DNA of 64,000 nucleotides from Chelativorans sp. J32 (GCF_000518985.1 NZ_JAEQ01000019.1:353-64352), one strand, 5' to 3'; shown: positions 7,259-15,727, numbered from the stretch's first letter. The notes: generated by a model not told the origin, from the sequence alone. A program made the numbers and translations.

Positions 7259-8524
7259 TCAGCGCTGACGGACGCTGTCGATTTCCTGCGCGGCCTGGTC
7301 GAGCGCGTCCTTGACGGGAACGCCCTGCGCAAACTGCTCGATGGCAGCCTTGATCGCATTGCCTTCCTGGGTCCAGGTCGCCGAACGCCACACGAAGGAG
7401 CCGTGCTTCTGGCCTTCCGCAAAAATGTCGGAGCCGCGCGTGTTCTTGGCGGCTTCGGTATCCGCCCATCCCTTGCGCCCCGTCACATAGCCGGTCGCGG
7501 CCAGGTAGCCGTCGCTATCGGAGGTCAGGAAGTTCAGGAACTCGAACGCTTCCTTCTTGTTCTCGGATGCGGCCGTTACCGCCAGAGCGTAGGAGTTGAG
7601 CAGCGTCTTCGGGTTCTCGGGGTCGAGCTGCGGCAGCGGGGCGACCACATATTGCTCCTTCACCTCGTCGGAGAAGAGCGGCGGGGCCCAAATACCGGCA
7701 ATAGCCATCGATTGGCGGCCTTCGCTGAAATCCTGGAGCGCATTGACCGGGTTGACGGTGGCCATGTTGGGGCCGCCGATATTCTTGTCGATGAGCACCT
7801 TCCAGGTTTCCGAGAAAGCTTTCACGCAAGCGTCGGAATTGATGGCTGCCTTGCCCTCGCTATCCACCACTTCGCAGCCATATTGCTGCAGGACCGGCCA
7901 GTACTGCTGCGCATACCAGTAAGGATCGAGATTCCAGACCCAGTTGAAGCCGATGCGCGAGCCATCTTCCTTCGTCAGCTTGGCGGCGAGGTCGAAGAGA
8001 TCGTTCCAGGTCTTCGGCCAGTTCGCCTCGTCCTCGGCGTCGAGCCCGATCTCCTTCAGGTGTTCCTTATTGATGAACAGGGCAAGCGTGTTGAACTCTT
8101 CCGGAACACCATAGACCTTCCCGTCGATGGTGAGGCCGGAAAGGGCCTGCGGCTGGTAGAGCGCTTCCAGCTCTTCCTTGGAGTTCACGCCGAAAGCGGC
8201 GTTGTCGACCTCGGCAAGGATTCCGCGGCTGGCATATTGCGGGAAGAGATAATCGAGCACGTTGACGATGTCTGGCGGATTGCCAGCCGCGATCGCGGCG
8301 AGCAGCTTCACTTCGTAATCGCCATGCGGGTCATCGTGCAGCTTGATCGTGATGTCGGGATTCTTCGCGGTGAACTCCGCGGCCTTCTTCTCGATGAATT
8401 CGCGGGCCGGCGGATATGTGTGGTGCCAGAACGTCAGTTCGACAGCGAAGGACGCACAAACGCTCGCCAGCATGGTCGCTGCCGACAATGCCGCGACGGC
8501 AGTCCGCTTCTTCGTGAAACCCAT
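7259..8524 (-). CDS. Sugar ABC transporter substrate-binding protein
   Basis: The 421-residue protein has an N-terminal signal peptide (GFTKKRTAVAALSAATMLAS, then cleavage after ASFA). The mature part starts VELTFWHHTYPPAREFIEKK and has the family 1 binding-protein layout, with DIVNVLDYLFPQYASRG and a Trp/Tyr-rich central region. It would bind a sugar in the periplasm and deliver it to the two permeases. The start is supported by the strong site AGGAGGAAAG just upstream of the ATG. It is the first gene of the operon, divergent from the RpiR regulator. Confidence 0.92.
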   Translation of the reverse strand: MGFTKKRTAVAALSAATMLASVCASFAVELTFWHHTYPPAREFIEKKAAEFTAKNPDITIKLHDDPHGDYEVKLLAAIAAGNPPDIVNVLDYLFPQYASRGILAEVDNAAFGVNSKEELEALYQPQALSGLTIDGKVYGVPEEFNTLALFINKEHLKEIGLDAEDEANWPKTWNDLFDLAAKLTKEDGSRIGFNWVWNLDPYWYAQQYWPVLQQYGCEVVDSEGKAAINSDACVKAFSETWKVLIDKNIGGPNMATVNPVNALQDFSEGRQSMAIAGIWAPPLFSDEVKEQYVVAPLPQLDPENPKTLLNSYALAVTAASENKKEAFEFLNFLTSDSDGYLAATGYVTGRKGWADTEAAKNTRGSDIFAEGQKHGSFVWRSATWTQEGNAIKAAIEQFAQGVPVKDALDQAAQEIDSVRQR

Positions 8525-8558
8525 TAGCTTTCCTCCTTATTCGATGACGGGCTGCTTT

Positions 8559-8575
8559 CAGCCTCGATTAGGCTG
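8559..8575 (-). promoter_or_regulatory. Small inverted repeat in the leader of the sugar operon
   Basis: CAGCCT (8559-8564) and AGGCTG (8570-8575) form a 6-bp inverted repeat with a 5-nt spacer in the 5' leader of the binding-protein gene. It may be an operator half or a leader hairpin. Confidence 0.35.
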
Positions 8576-8618
8576 CAAATGCGTAGATGAGATTTTCTGT
8601 TTCGCAAAGAGGTTTTTT

Positions 8619-8629
8619 ATGTTTAACAT
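8619..8629. promoter_or_regulatory. Candidate RpiR operator in the divergent region
   Basis: ATGTTTAACAT is a perfect palindrome around a central T, located between the divergent sugar operon and the RpiR-family gene. Position and symmetry fit an operator, but it is short and in an AT-rich stretch. Confidence 0.35.
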
Positions 8630-8665
8630 GAGACAAAACGCATCATACCGGGCGCAACAAAGCAC

Positions 8666-9529
8666 ATGCCTGACAACGGCTCTCTTCTGCATCGTGTCTC
8701 GCGAATGACCTTTTCCGCAGCGGAAAAGAGGGTGATCGAACTGCTCTTGAGCATTGCCGAATATGAGGTCGCCGGGCTCACTTCGATGGGAATTGCCGAG
8801 AGGGCTCGGACGAGCCGGTCGACGGTCGACCGGCTGTGCAAAAGGCTCGGCTATCGGGGTCTGAAGGAACTGCGCAGGGCTTTGCTTATCGAAAGCCGAG
8901 GAATGCAGGCTCCGGTGGCCTCAGGAACGGCCTCGGATGCGATCGCTCAGTCAGACAGTTTTGCGGAGATTGCCTATAAGGTCTTCCATACGGCGTCGGT
9001 GCGGGCGCTTAGATTCGCCGATCTTCTGTCCCATTCCAGTGAGCTTGACCGGCTGGTCAACGCGATCAAGGATGCCAAATCCATTCAGGTTTTCGGTGCG
9101 GGCGGTTCTGCGGTGGTGGCGCTGGACCTGCATCAGAGATTAATGCGCCTCGGCATCCGCATCAGCTTCTCGGAGGATCACCACAACCAGATCGCCGGAG
9201 CCTCGCTCATGGAGCCCGGTGACCTTGCCATCGCGGTCTCCTATTCCGGCCGCACACGCCAGACATTGCACGCCGCCCGTATCGCCAAGGCGCGAGGGGC
9301 CACGCTCGCAGCCGTGATCGGCGTTTCGAAATCATCGCTCGAGGAAATCGCCGATATTCCGATCATCACACCGCCGGGGATCAATCTTTTCGGCGCGGAC
9401 GCCGTCATGACGCGCGCGCTGGAGATCATGTTCAACGAGGTTTTGTTCCACTGCCTGGCATTCGGAAATGCCCGCATGATGCAGAATGTTTCGCGAATCG
9501 AGGAAGATCTGCGCGGCGAGCGCGCATAA
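8666..9529 (+). CDS. RpiR/MurR family regulator (HTH + SIS domain)
   Basis: The 287-residue protein has an N-terminal RpiR-type HTH (about residues 15-80; GIAERARTSRSTVDRLCKRLGYRGLKELRRAL). A SIS sugar-phosphate-binding domain follows (about residues 120-260; VFGAGGSAVVALDLHQRLMRLG and AIAVSYSGRTRQTLHAA). The family senses phosphosugars, which fits its divergent position next to the sugar kinase/aldolase operon. ATG 8666 lacks an obvious ribosome-binding site. ATG 8705 (MTFSAAEKRV) is an alternative start that keeps the whole HTH. Confidence 0.9.
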   Translation: MPDNGSLLHRVSRMTFSAAEKRVIELLLSIAEYEVAGLTSMGIAERARTSRSTVDRLCKRLGYRGLKELRRALLIESRGMQAPVASGTASDAIAQSDSFAEIAYKVFHTASVRALRFADLLSHSSELDRLVNAIKDAKSIQVFGAGGSAVVALDLHQRLMRLGIRISFSEDHHNQIAGASLMEPGDLAIAVSYSGRTRQTLHAARIAKARGATLAAVIGVSKSSLEEIADIPIITPPGINLFGADAVMTRALEIMFNEVLFHCLAFGNARMMQNVSRIEEDLRGERA

Positions 9530-9782
9530 AGTTGTTCAAAACAGCGATAGCGCGGAGTAGGTAGGGCCGCCGCTTCACCCGGCAGGTCTGTCTAGGGGTG
9601 CGCGGGGGTGCGGAGGATGTCCCGGGCCGGACATGGCGAGGGGGGGGGCCAAGCTGCATGTCGAAGGGTAGAGCGCGAAGCTTCTTTTCGGATTTGCGCG
9701 TACCTGACATGCTTCCTGAATTGCCTCTCTCCGCCTTGGCGTGCGGAAATTCTGATTCAGTGACGAATGCAAGGAAGATGCG

Positions 9783-10613
9783 ATGATCTATTACTCGGTT
9801 TCTGACTGGTCGGACGCCTATTCCAATGCCACGCACATCGCCGGGGGTTCCCGCTGGCCGGAGGCTTGGGTGCAGCCCGCCGCCGCCTACCGCGATCGGA
9901 TGGCGGCAGAGGGTCGGGCCGAGTTCGGCGTGGCCTATGGTGACCACCAACGCATGCGGTACGATCTTTTCAGGCCACGCTCCACCGCCCGCGGTCTGGT
10001 CGTTTTCGTTCATGGCGGATATTGGATGAGCCTGGACAATTCCTACTGGTCGCATCTGGCGGAAGGGTGCGTGCAGAATGGCTACGCCGTCGCCGTGCCG
10101 GGCTATGTTCTGTGCCCCGAGGTGCGGATCTCGCAGATCGTGCGCCAGATCGGTGCGGCAATCACCGCCATAGCCGGAAGAGAACAGGGGCCCATTCACC
10201 TTGTAGGACACTCCGCTGGCGGCCATCTCGTCTCTCGGATGATATCCCATACGACGCCTCTGCCGGACGATGTCGCCCGGCGAATTTCAAATGTGGTGTC
10301 TGTTTCCGGCGTGCATGATCTCCGCCCGCTTCGCCGTACCGCGTTGAACGACACGCTTTCGATCGATCATGAGGAAGCGCAAACCGAAAGCCCTGTCCTG
10401 CTGGAGCCGCGCCCAGGTACCCGCCTGTTCTGCTGGGTCGGGGGAAACGAGCGGGCTGAATTCCGGCGCCAGAATGCCTTGCTTGCCAATATTTGGGCAG
10501 GGCTTGGGGCGGAGACCGCAAGCTTTGAAGATCCCAACAAGCACCATTTCGATGTCGTCGATGGGCTGATCGATCCGAAGCACCCCCTTACGAGAACCTT
10601 GCTGGACGTCTGA
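9783..10613 (+). CDS. Alpha/beta hydrolase, arylformamidase (KynB)-like
   Basis: The 276-residue protein has the oxyanion-hole motif FVHGGYW (about residue 77) and the nucleophile elbow GHSAGGH (about residue 140), with a probable catalytic His in DPNKHHFDVV near the C-terminus. This layout is that of arylformamidase-like and esterase-like alpha/beta hydrolases (the HGGxW group). No signal peptide is visible. GGAAG lies upstream of the ATG. It stands alone between the RpiR gene and the DapA-family gene, 215 nt before the latter. The substrate is unknown; an amide, formamide or ester bond next to an amino-acid pathway is plausible. Confidence 0.82.
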   Translation: MIYYSVSDWSDAYSNATHIAGGSRWPEAWVQPAAAYRDRMAAEGRAEFGVAYGDHQRMRYDLFRPRSTARGLVVFVHGGYWMSLDNSYWSHLAEGCVQNGYAVAVPGYVLCPEVRISQIVRQIGAAITAIAGREQGPIHLVGHSAGGHLVSRMISHTTPLPDDVARRISNVVSVSGVHDLRPLRRTALNDTLSIDHEEAQTESPVLLEPRPGTRLFCWVGGNERAEFRRQNALLANIWAGLGAETASFEDPNKHHFDVVDGLIDPKHPLTRTLLDV

Positions 10614-10776
10614 GCCAGCGCGGGATGGTGATCCATTCGCAACGGTGGTCAAATCGTGCTGCAACAAGACGCGCCGGGCCCACCGGTGCGTCCTGCGGAT
10701 ATGCGATCCAGTGTTGTCTAAACCGCAACCAAACCGCTTAACCGTTGATATTGATCGAACGTCAGCCTCCTGCAAA

Positions 10777-10808
10777 TGGAATGCTTTCGATTACGACAAG
10801 GCATTCCA
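10777..10808. promoter_or_regulatory. 8-bp inverted repeat ahead of the DapA-family operon
   Basis: TGGAATGC (10777-10784) and GCATTCCA (10801-10808) are perfect complements with a 16-nt spacer. They end 2 nt before the ribosome-binding site AGGAAGAGG (10811-10819) of the DapA-family gene. The element could be an operator or an mRNA hairpin just before the start. Confidence 0.5.
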
Positions 10809-10828
10809 ATAGGAAGAGGCATATCGGA

Positions 10829-11752
10829 ATGGATAGAAACACGGTCGACTGGAAGGGATACATTCCGGCAATCACAACGCCTTTCAAAGAAGATGGTGCT
10901 TTCGACGTCGCTGCGTTTTCTACTCTTCTGGAATGGCTGCATGGCGAGCGCATGCATGGGCTGGTCATAGCTGGAACGACCGGAGAGTGGTTCAGCATGA
11001 CGCGCGCCGAGCGCGCCGAGCAGATGAAAATGGCAGGGGCCCAGCTCGGCGGCAAGACGACGCTTCTGGCGGGCTGCAACGCCTATACCGCAGCCGAGGC
11101 GATCGAGCTTGCCGGTATTGCCCATGGCGCGGGGTTTGACGGCATCTTGCTGACGCCTCCCCCCTATGTGGTTCCGACCGAAGACGAGACGTTCGCTTAC
11201 TACAAAACCGTGAGCGACGCGATCAAGCTTCCGATTTGCGTCTACAATTGGCCGCGCGGCACAGGGATAGACATGTCGGTGCAGTTGCTCTCGCGTCTGG
11301 CTGAGCTGGACAAGGTCGTTGCGATCAAGCATTCGACCGGCAATATCGGACATTTCCTGAACGTCTTTTTCGCTCTGCGCGACCATGTCCGGGTCTTCGG
11401 CTTCACGATGGACGAACTGGGCCTTACCCTGGTGCATAACGAGGGCGGCGACGGGACCATGGGCGCAGGCGGCGTTCTCGGCAGCGCCCAGCCGGATTTC
11501 TACAACGCGATTTGGCGTGGTGACCTGGATTCCGCGCGTCGCTGCGGCGCGCAGGATCGTGCCATCATGACCAACTGGTTCAACTCCGATTATTCCGCAC
11601 GCTTCGGCTCGCCGCAATCCGTGTTCAAGGCGGCCCTCAATGTACAGGGGCTGCCCGGCGGCTATGTGCGGCCGCCGCTGCTCGATCTCTCCTCCGCGGA
11701 TGAAGAGAAGATCCGCGGTGTCCTCGGCGCATTGGGGCGCAAGCTGGTTTGA
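10829..11752 (+). CDS. DapA (DHDPS) family lyase or deaminase
   Basis: The 307-residue protein is a TIM-barrel enzyme of the dihydrodipicolinate synthase / N-acetylneuraminate lyase superfamily. It has GTTGEW (carboxylate-binding, about residue 46), YNWPRGTG (catalytic Tyr motif, about residue 135) and VAIKHSTG with the Schiff-base Lys (about residue 163). It starts at ATG 10829 behind AGGAAGAGG. The stop overlaps the TTG start of the next flavoprotein gene (TTGA). Since it is coupled to a three-subunit amino-acid dehydrogenase, it may act on the imine or keto product. A role like 1-pyrroline-4-hydroxy-2-carboxylate deaminase is one option, which I cannot confirm. Confidence 0.85.
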   Translation: MDRNTVDWKGYIPAITTPFKEDGAFDVAAFSTLLEWLHGERMHGLVIAGTTGEWFSMTRAERAEQMKMAGAQLGGKTTLLAGCNAYTAAEAIELAGIAHGAGFDGILLTPPPYVVPTEDETFAYYKTVSDAIKLPICVYNWPRGTGIDMSVQLLSRLAELDKVVAIKHSTGNIGHFLNVFFALRDHVRVFGFTMDELGLTLVHNEGGDGTMGAGGVLGSAQPDFYNAIWRGDLDSARRCGAQDRAIMTNWFNSDYSARFGSPQSVFKAALNVQGLPGGYVRPPLLDLSSADEEKIRGVLGALGRKLV

Positions 11753-12948
11753 GCAAAGCGGACTGGGACGTCGCTGTAGTTGGGGGAGGCTTGGTAGGCG
11801 CTGCCAGCGCCTACTATCTCTCAAAGCGCGGGGCGCGCGTCCTTCTCCTCGAAAGGAGGGAGCTTAACGGCCAAGCCTCCGGCCAGAATGCAGGCAGCCT
11901 GCATTTCCAGATCGAACAACGCCTCGTCTCCCACGGCGAAGCCATGACGCGGCAGGCGGCGACCATATTGCCCTTGATCCTCGATGCGATCGAGAGGTGG
12001 CGCGGCATCACTGCCGAGCTCGGAGAAACCGATCTCGACGTGGTGCAACATGGCGGGCTCATGGTTGCTGAAACGCCCCAGCAGGTCGCTACTCTCGAAC
12101 GCAAACTGAAGCTCGAGACCCAGGGCGGTCTGCCGACTCGCATCATAGACGGTGAGGAGTTGCGCTCGCTCGCCCCTTATCTCAGCAACTCCGTCCTGGC
12201 TGCGACCTATTGCGCGGTCGAAGGGCACGGAAATCCACGGCTGATAACGGCGGCGCTGGCGCGCGGCGCGGCCCGGCAGGGCACCGCCATCCGCACCTGG
12301 ACGACCGTCACCGGTCTTCGCCGCGAGGAGGGATGCTGGCGTATCGAAACCGAGAATTCCGACGGTTCGGTCCGCAGGGAGTACGCTAGCACGATCCTGA
12401 ACGCCGCAGGGGCCTGGGCACGCGAACTTGCAGCTTTGGCCGGCGTTCATCTGCCGGTGTTTCCGGTGGCATTGACCATGAACGCCACCGATGCGGCGCC
12501 GCCTTTCATTCCGCTTCTGATCCAGCATGTGGGGCGGCGGTTGTCGTTGAAGCAGATGCGTGAAGGCAATCTTTTGATTGGCGGCGGTTGGCCCTCACGC
12601 TTCGAGCGGGACAGAAATGGTTTGGTGACCACGCGCGCCGCGTATCCGCGGATGGAATCGATCTATGGAAATATGGCGGTTGCGCTGGACGTGGTGCCCG
12701 CGGTCGCACGGCGCACGCTCCTTCGCAGCTGGACCGGTATCGTCGGCATCACGGCCGACCAATTGCCACTGTTGGGCGAGGTGCCCGAGGCTCCGGGCTT
12801 TTTCGTTGCGACCGGCGGATCGGCCTTCACCCTCGGCCTCACTTATGCCGCGCAGATTGCCGAGCTCATCGATAGCGGGCGAACGCCGCTCGATATCGAC
12901 ATCTACGGTCCCCGGCGTTTCGGCCATCTCAACGCATATATGGGGTGA
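11749..12948 (+). CDS. FAD-dependent amino-acid oxidase/dehydrogenase, beta-type subunit
   Basis: The 399-residue DAO-family protein has an N-terminal FAD Rossmann motif (VAVVGGGLVGAASAYYLSKRG, shown in part) and a C-terminal GxxG region (GLTYAAQIAELI). It is the catalytic subunit type found with a small 2Fe-2S protein and a second flavoprotein in opine oxidases (OoxB/NoxB), D-hydroxyproline dehydrogenase and HcnC. TTG is the start, overlapping the upstream stop by 4 nt. The ferredoxin-like subunit follows at once. It probably oxidises a secondary or D-amino acid at the membrane or in the cytoplasm and passes electrons on through its partners. Confidence 0.85.
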   Translation: MSKADWDVAVVGGGLVGAASAYYLSKRGARVLLLERRELNGQASGQNAGSLHFQIEQRLVSHGEAMTRQAATILPLILDAIERWRGITAELGETDLDVVQHGGLMVAETPQQVATLERKLKLETQGGLPTRIIDGEELRSLAPYLSNSVLAATYCAVEGHGNPRLITAALARGAARQGTAIRTWTTVTGLRREEGCWRIETENSDGSVRREYASTILNAAGAWARELAALAGVHLPVFPVALTMNATDAAPPFIPLLIQHVGRRLSLKQMREGNLLIGGGWPSRFERDRNGLVTTRAAYPRMESIYGNMAVALDVVPAVARRTLLRSWTGIVGITADQLPLLGEVPEAPGFFVATGGSAFTLGLTYAAQIAELIDSGRTPLDIDIYGPRRFGHLNAYMG

Positions 12949-13253
12949 TGATGCGGCGCATAATCCCTGTCGAAAACGGGTCACTGACGATCAGCCTCGA
13001 ACTTGATGGTGTCCGCGTCCAAGCGATACCGGGCGAGTCCCTTGCCGGAATGATGTTCGCACGGGGTGTCGGAATTTTCCGCTGGACCAGCGGCGGCAAG
13101 CCCCGCGCACCTTATTGCGCAATGGGGACGTGCTTCGAGTGTCGCGTCGAGGTGCGCAGGGTCGGGCAGGAGCCTGTGGTCGCTCGGGCATGCATGACGC
13201 CGGTCGAGGATGGCATGGTCGTCAACACCGTGGCCCCGCGAGAGAAACTCTGA
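12948..13253 (+). CDS. 2Fe-2S ferredoxin-like subunit of the dehydrogenase (HcnA/OoxA-N type)
   Basis: The 101-residue protein has a ferredoxin cluster motif (YCAMGTCFECRV, then RACMTP), giving four Cys for one 2Fe-2S centre. It corresponds to the small gamma-type subunit of the three-part opine/hydroxyproline dehydrogenases. Its ATG at 12948 overlaps the previous stop by 1 nt (TGATG); ATG 12951 and GTG 12945 are also possible. Its own stop overlaps the next ATG in the same way. The order and coupling strongly suggest a 1:1:1 complex. Confidence 0.87.
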   Translation: MMRRIIPVENGSLTISLELDGVRVQAIPGESLAGMMFARGVGIFRWTSGGKPRAPYCAMGTCFECRVEVRRVGQEPVVARACMTPVEDGMVVNTVAPREKL

Positions 13254-14689
13254 TGGAAAACAGTGTCGACATCGCCATTATTGGCGCCGGACCTGGTGGC
13301 CTTGCGGCGTCGGAAACCTGTGCCCGGTTTGGTGCATCGGTCACCGTCATCGATGAACAGTCGGCGCCGGGCGGGCAGATATACCGTCAGGCCCCAGAGA
13401 ACCTTCGCCAGCGCGCGGAAGGTTTTGGCATCGCCTATGTGGACGGGGTCGCAAAAGCCAATGCCGTCGCTTCCATATCTGCGATTGAATGGCGGCTGGG
13501 CCATGCGGTTTGGAATGTGCTCACACCGCAGCGAACACAGAGCGAGGCCTTTCTGATTTCCACCGTCACCGATGACGGCCTGTCGGAGATCGAGGCAAAG
13601 CGCGTGATCGTCGCCACGGGCTGTTACGATATGCCCGTTCCCTTTCCCGGATGGACGCTTCCGGGCGTCATGGGCGCCGGTGCCATTCAGGCCCTGATGA
13701 AGGGGCAGCGGGTCGTGCCTGGCAAGAAGATCGTGCTTGCCGGCTCGCATCCTCTGCTGCTGATCATCGCCGAGCAGATGCTCGCTTTCGGAGAACGGCC
13801 CGCCGCCGTTGTTTTCAGCCAGCCCATGTGGCGCGCCGGCCGCCTTCTGTCGCGACCCGGTGTGGCTGTAAGCTTTGCAGAGCCTCTCGCGCAGGCCGCC
13901 CGAGCCTATGCCAAGCTCCTGCGCGCCGGCGTTCCGGTCATTTTTAGCGGCGCCGTCCTTCGAGCTGACGGAAACGACCGTGTCGAGTCGGTTACCCTGG
14001 CCCATTTGAACCCGGCGACGGGATTGCCCCAGCCTGACAACACCCGCGAAATCTCCTGTGATGCAGTGGGGATAGGGTTCGGGTTCACGGCTTCCAGCGA
14101 ACTGGTTCGGCTCGCAGGTGCGGCGACGCGATGGTCACGAACGGGCGGTGGGTGGATCGCAGTCCATGATGGCGAGATGCGTTCGACCGTTGCGAATCTG
14201 TATGTCGCAGGCGAGGTTGCGGGCATCGGCGGCGCCAAGACCGCAGCTGCGGAGGGAGCGCTCGCCGCGCTGTCAGCACTTCGAGACGCCGGCTATGGGG
14301 TCGACGCGGCCGAACTGCGCAGGGCGCGCTCCAACTGTCGGCGCAACAGGGCCTTTGCGGCGCTTCTTCAGGAGCTCGCCGATCCCGGTGACGAACTTCT
14401 TCGCGCTCTCCGCGATGAGGGGACGGTCATCTGCCGGTGCGAGGAAATCACCAAAGGGCAAGTCGAGGAGCTCCTTGGACAAAACCCATTTCTCGGCACC
14501 TCCAATGCCTTGAAACTGCTGGGACGAACAGGCATGGGAGCCTGCCAGGGCCGCTACTGCTCACGCAGTGTCTTGGAGCTCATCTCTTCCGCGACAGGTC
14601 GTGGCGTCGAGGACATCGGCCAATTCACGGCCCGGCCGCCCGTAAAGCCCGTGCCCATACACCACTTCGGCGGCGGTGTGCGAGATTAG
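13253..14689 (+). CDS. FAD/NAD-binding dehydrogenase subunit with BFD-like 2Fe-2S domain
   Basis: The 478-residue protein has an N-terminal FAD motif (IGAGPGGLAASETCARFG), a second nucleotide-binding region near residue 165 and a C-terminal BFD-like domain. The latter carries CRCEEIT and GACQGRYC (about residues 390-440), which provide four Cys for a 2Fe-2S centre. This is the alpha subunit (HcnB/OoxA/NoxA type) of the three-part amino-acid dehydrogenase. ATG 13253 overlaps the ferredoxin stop (TGATG). Its stop codon is interlocked with that of the convergent LysR gene. Confidence 0.87.
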   Translation: MENSVDIAIIGAGPGGLAASETCARFGASVTVIDEQSAPGGQIYRQAPENLRQRAEGFGIAYVDGVAKANAVASISAIEWRLGHAVWNVLTPQRTQSEAFLISTVTDDGLSEIEAKRVIVATGCYDMPVPFPGWTLPGVMGAGAIQALMKGQRVVPGKKIVLAGSHPLLLIIAEQMLAFGERPAAVVFSQPMWRAGRLLSRPGVAVSFAEPLAQAARAYAKLLRAGVPVIFSGAVLRADGNDRVESVTLAHLNPATGLPQPDNTREISCDAVGIGFGFTASSELVRLAGAATRWSRTGGGWIAVHDGEMRSTVANLYVAGEVAGIGGAKTAAAEGALAALSALRDAGYGVDAAELRRARSNCRRNRAFAALLQELADPGDELLRALRDEGTVICRCEEITKGQVEELLGQNPFLGTSNALKLLGRTGMGACQGRYCSRSVLELISSATGRGVEDIGQFTARPPVKPVPIHHFGGGVRD

Positions 14690-15660
14690 GGCTTAATTCC
14701 TGAATAGGAAGGAAGGTTCAGAGGATTAGCCGGAGCATGCTCGGCAGATCCGGAATATTTCGCAACGGGGCCGAGACGCTCCCGCACCTTCTGCATCAAC
14801 GAAAGAACAACGGGTGAGAGTTGCCGTCGCTGCCGTGTGATCAGATGCACATAGAGCGATTGAAAATATATCGAATCGATCTCCACCGCTACGAGACGCC
14901 CGGTGTCGAGTTCCGTGCGCACGCTGAATTCCGGAAGCACAGTGGCCGCGCGTTTTGCGCGAGCGGTCCGGATGAGCATCGCGATCGAGTTGGTCGTGAG
15001 CACGGGTGATATGTTCTGCCCGCAATCGCTTGCGGCGAGATCCACCGTCTGCCTGATCCTGAATCTCTGATCCATCAGTGCCAATGGGTGCGCGCACAGC
15101 TCCGCCAGGCCGATCTTGCTCTTCCCGGCCAATGGATGGTCGGGATGGACAATTGCCCTGAGAGGCACGGTCGCCCGAAAGCGAGACAAGATCTGCTGTT
15201 CTGCAGGGGGGTGGAAGGCGAGCCCGAAATGCACCTCGTCTTCCGCAAGCAGCCGCAGCATTTCGGTCGTGTCGGTCACGCGCACCGACAGGGTGAAACC
15301 GGGATGGCTGTCCTGGAATTCGTCGATCGTCGAATAGAGGGCCTCACCGAGGAAACCTTCCCCGAGGGCAAGCTGGACATGGCCTGTACGCATGCCTACG
15401 AGATCCAGCAGCCTGCTTCTTAGTGATTCCTGGCTGGCGAGTTGGTCCTGATAATAATCGAGCAGAAGACGGCCGGCATCGGTCAGATGGATCTCACGCC
15501 GTCCATGCTCGATGAGCCTGATTCCGATCTCGCTTTCGAGCTGTGCGATCTGCCTACTAATGGAGGACGGCGCCACGTCCAGCACTTCGCTCGCGGCCCG
15601 CATCGAGCCGCTGCGCCATGATTGATAGAGAAATCGGATTCGATTGTCGTTGAGCTTCAA
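14686..15660 (-). CDS. LysR family transcriptional regulator
   Basis: The 324-residue protein has an N-terminal LysR HTH (about residues 6-60; AASEVLDVAPSSISRQIAQLE) and a periplasmic-binding-like effector domain after it. It appears to start at TTG 15660 (first residues MKLNDNRIRF); no in-frame ATG precedes the HTH. It is convergent with the dehydrogenase genes, sharing 4 nt at the stops, and divergent from the TRAP transporter operon. A symmetric T-N11-A box in the 189-bp divergent region makes the TRAP operon its likely target; the dehydrogenase operon is a second possibility. Confidence 0.88.
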   Translation of the reverse strand: MKLNDNRIRFLYQSWRSGSMRAASEVLDVAPSSISRQIAQLESEIGIRLIEHGRREIHLTDAGRLLLDYYQDQLASQESLRSRLLDLVGMRTGHVQLALGEGFLGEALYSTIDEFQDSHPGFTLSVRVTDTTEMLRLLAEDEVHFGLAFHPPAEQQILSRFRATVPLRAIVHPDHPLAGKSKIGLAELCAHPLALMDQRFRIRQTVDLAASDCGQNISPVLTTNSIAMLIRTARAKRAATVLPEFSVRTELDTGRLVAVEIDSIYFQSLYVHLITRQRRQLSPVVLSLMQKVRERLGPVAKYSGSAEHAPANPLNLPSYSGIKP

Positions 15661-15712
15661 GCTGCAAATCCTGTCTTACCAGCCATGGATGCCGGGTTCC
15701 GGTATGGCAGTG

Positions 15713-15727
15713 TTGCGTAAAACGCAA
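15713..15727. promoter_or_regulatory. Candidate LysR box (T-N11-A with dyad symmetry)
   Basis: TTGCGTAAAACGCAA has perfect 6-bp arms around AAA and contains the T-N11-A pattern typical of LysR-type sites. It lies between the LysR gene and the divergent TRAP operon. Confidence 0.55.

Noticed and set aside
9617-9660. Short inverted repeat ATGTCC/GGACAT and a run of nine G in the gap after the RpiR gene
   Set aside because: The stem is short without a T-run, and a G-run alone has no clear role; I see no other feature in this 253-bp gap.
10829-11752. Naming the DapA-family protein as hydroxyproline-pathway deaminase (LhpC/HypD)
   Set aside because: The context fits, but the sequence carries the general GTTGEW motif of the superfamily and no epimerase or semialdehyde dehydrogenase is nearby, so a specific name is not supported.
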